From: Candidatus Zixiibacteriota bacterium
GTDB lineage: Bacteria; Zixibacteria; MSB-5A5; GN15; FEB-12
Direction of reading: 5' to 3'
Assembly (NCBI GenBank): GCA_022570975.1
Contig: JACZYS010000018.1
Coordinates: forward strand, 1-8,448
Length of the DNA stretch: 8,448 nt
Every line of letters begins with the position of its first letter. Position 1 is the stretch's first letter. The translations under genes were made by a program, and so were the position numbers. The notes under the pieces are model-generated. The model had not been told where the DNA came from. It saw only the letters and a list, made by a program, of their open reading frames with translations, and did no database searches. This document shows, piece after piece, positions 6,392-8,448 of this stretch.

Positions 6392-7126
6392 TTAATGAAA
6401 TTTCTTTTCCAGATACTCAAGCTGTTCTTTGGAATTGACTCCCCTGACTTCGTCCGGATTCTCACAAACAACCATTGAAACTTTTAAGTTTTTGTCGTTC
6501 AGCAGCTTAATTGTGTCAGTCAGGTAGTATTCTCCTTGAGAATTGTCATTTTTGAGCTGATTTAACATTTCAAAAAGCAGTTTATTGTCAAAACAGAAAG
6601 TGCCGCTATTTATCTCTTTGATCTCTTTTATCTCATCTGAGGCATCTTTGTCCTCTACAATTTCGCTTAAGAAAAATGAGTTTTTGTCCCGGACAATTCT
6701 TCCATATCCGCTGGAATCTTCTAAAATAGTAGAAAGGCAGACAGCCGATGAACTATCTTTTTCTTTCTGTTCAAATAATTTTCTCACAGAATTTGCAGAA
6801 AGAAAAGGAACATCACCCAGCGCTATAAGAGTATCACCATCAAAATCAGCCAGTTCGCTCCCGGCCATTTTGACGGCATGACCGGTGCCAAGCTGTTCTC
6901 TCTGCCAGACAGTTTTAAGCTGATAGTCTTTGAGAGCCTGCACAAGGAGTTCCCCTTTGTAACCAACAACAACGACAATCTTTTCAAACTCAATTTCAAG
7001 GATGCTGTCAAGAAGGATATGAATTATCGGTCTGCCATTAATTTCATGGAGCACTTTTGGGAGGTCGGAGCCCATTCTTTTACCCTGACCGGCAGCAAGA
7101 ATAACGGCTGCTTTTTTTCTGCTCAA
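6392..7126 (-). CDS. N-acetylglucosamine-1-phosphate uridyltransferase, stand-alone GlmU N-terminal domain
   Basis: The 244-residue nucleotidyltransferase closely matches the N-terminal half of GlmU, which joins UTP and GlcNAc-1-phosphate to make UDP-GlcNAc for peptidoglycan and LPS. Visible motifs: LAAGQGKRM with Arg17, SDLPKVLHEI with Lys24, QLGTGHAV, GDVPF with Asp105 (the metal ligand), GYGRI, the EIVEDKDASDE block, EINSG with Asn173, GEYYLTD and GVNS with Asn231. It stops exactly where bifunctional GlmU (456 residues in E. coli) enters its linker helix. No left-handed beta-helix acetyltransferase sequence follows in the 153 bases downstream. The acetyltransferase would have to be a separate protein. 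The start is TTG at 7126 with a strong AGGGGA site 6 bases upstream. It lies 53 bases after panD and is probably co-transcribed. A related sugar nucleotidyltransferase activity is possible but less likely given the motifs. Confidence 0.9.
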   Translation of the reverse strand: MSRKKAAVILAAGQGKRMGSDLPKVLHEINGRPIIHILLDSILEIEFEKIVVVVGYKGELLVQALKDYQLKTVWQREQLGTGHAVKMAGSELADFDGDTLIALGDVPFLSANSVRKLFEQKEKDSSSAVCLSTILEDSSGYGRIVRDKNSFFLSEIVEDKDASDEIKEIKEINSGTFCFDNKLLFEMLNQLKNDNSQGEYYLTDTIKLLNDKNLKVSMVVCENPDEVRGVNSKEQLEYLEKKFH

Positions 7127-7132
7127 ACGAAT

Positions 7133-7138
7133 TCCCCT
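7133..7138 (-). promoter_or_regulatory. Shine-Dalgarno site fixing the TTG start of the GlmU-like gene
   Basis: On the minus strand, AGGGGA is followed by 6 bases and then TTG (7126-7124). The conserved RKKAAVILAAG begins right after, so this start gives the normal family N-terminus. Confidence 0.7.
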
Positions 7139-7179
7139 GTTATTGCCGGTTTAAGAGTTGGACTGATCTGATTATAGAT

Positions 7180-7530
7180 TTACCCGGTTGGCCTATTGTT
7201 TTCATCAACATGAACAATTGCCGGTTGAAAATTTGCAACTTCTTTCTGCTCCATAAGTCCATAGGCAATTATTATTATCAGGTCGCCTTTGGAAACTTTG
7301 TGGGTGGCCGCTCCATTTATCTGGATAATTCCGCTGTTTGGCTCACCTTTTATTACATAAGTCTCAAATCGCTCACCATTATTAATGTTTGCAACCTGTA
7401 CTTTTTCATTCTCAAACAGATTGGCTCTTTTCATCAGCTCAGAATCAATACTAATAGAGCCGACATAGTTAAGATTGCAGTCGGTAACGGTGGCCCGATG
7501 AATCTTTGATTTGTATATGGAAACCAACAT
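7180..7530 (-). CDS. panD: Aspartate 1-decarboxylase proenzyme
   Basis: The 116-residue protein matches bacterial PanD (126 in E. coli). It decarboxylates L-aspartate to beta-alanine for pantothenate and CoA synthesis in the cytoplasm. The self-cleavage site Tyr22-Val-Gly24-Ser25 is intact; cleavage turns Ser25 into the pyruvoyl cofactor. Arg54 and Tyr58 (NGERFETYVI), and the NGAATH block starting at Asn72, also keep E. coli numbering. The short C-terminal tail differs from E. coli, as is usual. The ATG at 7530 has AAGGAA upstream and a good promoter before that. It follows the Nudix gene by about 150 bases, and panC lies beyond, so it belongs to a pantothenate gene group. Confidence 0.97.
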   Translation of the reverse strand: MLVSIYKSKIHRATVTDCNLNYVGSISIDSELMKRANLFENEKVQVANINNGERFETYVIKGEPNSGIIQINGAATHKVSKGDLIIIIAYGLMEQKEVANFQPAIVHVDENNRPTG

Positions 7531-7558
7531 TTAAATTCCTTTTTCTTTTCAGGCAGCA

Positions 7559-7586
7559 AATATAATCTTTTTTGAGGCTTTGGCAA
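7559..7586 (-). promoter_or_regulatory. Promoter of panD
   Basis: On the minus strand, TTGCCA (7586-7581, 5 of 6) is followed by a 16-base spacer and TATATT (7564-7559, 5 of 6). Transcription would start near 7552, leaving a leader of about 22 bases that carries the AAGGAA site. This suggests panD and the GlmU-like gene can be transcribed separately from panC. Confidence 0.6.
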
Positions 7587-7681
7587 GAAAATACAAACAG
7601 ACTTATCCGTTGAACAGACAATTCAAGAGCAAAATTGCCGGGACAAGGTCAGGTTTTATTTGTTTGCGAGGCAGTCAGCTT

Positions 7682-8158
7682 TTAGGGTTTAATTTCGACC
7701 CAATTTGAGGCCGGAAAATGCCCCAGCTCCTGTGAAACTTCGTCAGTTGCTTTTATCAGGTTTTTCCAGCTAACCAGGTTTTTTGCCTTGCTCGGATCAA
7801 GCCAGCGATATTCTGAATTTTCACTTGAGAGCTTGACCTGTGAATCTGAGTCAACAACAGCAACAATGTATGGCAGAATCCAGATAGATTCATCTTCAGG
7901 CTCATAAAATTGAACCAGATGCTCGGTAGCCCAGATAGATTTTGGCACGATTGAAATTTCTTCTTTCATCTCTCTCAGGGTTACCTGAGCGGCAGTTTCG
8001 TCATCTTTTTTTCGACCGGTTAAGATACCCCAGTGACCGGAATAAGTCACTTTATGAGAGCGCTTTAAAACAAGAAATTTCCAGCCATCGGTATCTTTTT
8101 TGACAACAGCAACATTTACCGCCGGAGATGCTATTTTTATGCCTGATATATTTTGCAT
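7682..8158 (-). CDS. Nudix hydrolase, NudB-like (dihydroneopterin triphosphate pyrophosphatase?)
   Basis: The 158-residue protein has a Nudix box at residues 48-70 (GRKKDDETAAQVTLREMKEEISI in two parts: GRKKDDE, then REMKEEISI). The metal-binding REMKEE is intact; Ser69 stands where the consensus has Gly. E. coli NudB also lacks that Gly (EEVTI). Other NudB-like features are the LKRS strand, a HWGILTG entry to the box, and a late EYRWLD...SWKNL segment resembling KWLD...SWSN of NudB. NudB removes pyrophosphate from dihydroneopterin triphosphate in folate synthesis. The match is from recall, so another nucleoside triphosphate (such as dATP) is a real alternative. The ATG at 8158 has TAGGAG upstream. 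The gene lies between panC and panD, with its own likely promoter inside the panC end. Confidence 0.85.
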   Translation of the reverse strand: MQNISGIKIASPAVNVAVVKKDTDGWKFLVLKRSHKVTYSGHWGILTGRKKDDETAAQVTLREMKEEISIVPKSIWATEHLVQFYEPEDESIWILPYIVAVVDSDSQVKLSSENSEYRWLDPSKAKNLVSWKNLIKATDEVSQELGHFPASNWVEIKP

Positions 8159-8176
8159 ATATTTCTTCTCCTACTT

Positions 8177-8254
8177 AATCAATACCTTTTGATGTTGTGA
8201 ATTCCAGATGAAATCATCCGTGACACCTAAAGCCCCAACAGGTATTGTAACTTA
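8177..8254 (-). promoter_or_regulatory. Candidate structured leader RNA upstream of the Nudix gene
   Basis: On the minus strand, a perfect 8-bp inverted repeat (CAATACCT at 8247-8240 with AGGTATTG at 8187-8180) encloses 52 bases. Inside, TGTTG (8240-8236) can pair with CAACA (8197-8193), sharing one base with the outer arm. CGGATG/CATCTG (8220-8215, 8210-8205) forms a 6-bp hairpin with a 4-base loop. The closing helix ends a few bases before the TAGGAG site of the Nudix gene, and a good promoter lies just upstream. I do not recognise a known riboswitch class. The fold was drawn by eye. Confidence 0.35.
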
Positions 8255-8260
8255 ATTTAT

Positions 8261-8290
8261 AATATAATCAGAAAAGCCGCATATTGTCAA
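8261..8290 (-). promoter_or_regulatory. Promoter inside the 3' end of panC, driving the Nudix gene
   Basis: On the minus strand, a consensus TTGACA (8290-8285) lies within the codons for Ile-Asp-Asn near the panC end. It is followed by an 18-base spacer and TATATT (8266-8261, 5 of 6). Transcription would begin near 8254 and give a leader of about 96 bases before the Nudix ATG. Confidence 0.5.
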
Positions 8291-8448
8291 TCAGTCTTAC
8301 ACCATAGAGTTCAACGGCGAGAGAACAAACTGTGTTCTTGACAACCTTCTCGACCTTATACAATGCTGAATGGTCTGTAAATTCAATATACTCTATTTTT
8401 GCCGTAGGGCAAATAGATTTTATGACTGCTTTCATCTCTTGTCTTATT
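8268..8448 (-). CDS. panC: Pantothenate synthetase, C-terminal end (gene continues beyond window)
   Basis: The last 59 residues are visible, ending at TGA at 8268-8270. They read as the C-terminal domain of pantoate-beta-alanine ligase: an IEYIEFTDHSALYKVEKV strand-helix unit, then the conserved ending VELYGVRLIDN. The enzyme uses ATP to join pantoate and beta-alanine into pantothenate. The N-terminal ATP-binding HIGH-like domain lies outside. The presence of panD about 740 bases downstream supports the call. The last codons also contain a likely promoter for the next gene. Confidence 0.9.
   Translation of the reverse strand, partial: IRQEMKAVIKSICPTAKIEYIEFTDHSALYKVEKVVKNTVCSLAVELYGVRLIDNMRLF

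Noticed and set aside
6878..7509. Plus-strand frames of 97-99 codons opposite the GlmU-like gene and panD
   Set aside because: They are antisense shadows of strongly conserved coding sequence.
1..8448. CRISPR array, tRNA, rRNA, transposase, toxin or defence cassette
   Set aside because: No regular direct repeats, cloverleaf-like segments, transposase motifs or nuclease/toxin genes could be seen.

Overview
The window looks like a chromosomal segment from a Gram-negative, moderately AT-rich bacterium. The evidence is an OmpA-type peptidoglycan-binding protein, an exported beta-strand-rich protein that looks like an outer-membrane barrel, a full-length Rho, and pantothenate genes. Gene content, frequent TTG (and apparently one CTG) start codons, and intergenic repeats of the 'GTCATTGC...GCAATCC' and 'CGTCATTCCCG...' type suggest an uncultured lineage near the FCB superphylum, perhaps a candidate phylum such as Zixibacteria. 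That placement is an inference from style of sequence, not from a phylogeny.

Layout. Bases 2-2523 (+) hold the 3' part of an OmpA-domain protein with a coiled coil, a clear intrinsic terminator, and a GAF-GAF-PP2C (SpoIIE/RsbU-type) phosphatase. Bases 2524-3550 are an accessory island between two convergent housekeeping genes. Repeat-like hairpins lie at both edges, and between them is a decayed, secreted NTF2-fold immunity-like gene (-) with one in-frame amber stop and one frameshift. Bases 3551-5662 (-) hold a tight operon: a membrane-anchored LytR-C domain protein, rsfS (stop and start codons overlapping) and rho. Bases 5736-6298 (-) are an isolated unit of promoter, small exported barrel-like protein and terminator. 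Bases 6392-8448 (-) run, in transcription order, panC (3' end only), a NudB-like Nudix hydrolase, panD, and a stand-alone GlmU uridyltransferase domain.

How they work together. PanC and PanD supply the two ends of pantothenate synthesis: PanD makes beta-alanine and PanC joins it to pantoate. The Nudix protein between them resembles the folate-pathway dihydroneopterin triphosphate pyrophosphatase. The GlmU-like protein would make UDP-GlcNAc for the envelope. RsfS and Rho are global regulators of translation and transcription. The phosphatase probably belongs to a partner-switching pathway whose other members are not visible here.

I see no convincing new multi-gene system. The best leads are the twice-broken immunity-like gene between inverted repeats, and a candidate structured leader RNA with a strong promoter inside the end of panC, just upstream of the Nudix gene. 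There is no CRISPR array, tRNA, rRNA, transposase or toxin gene that I can recognise.
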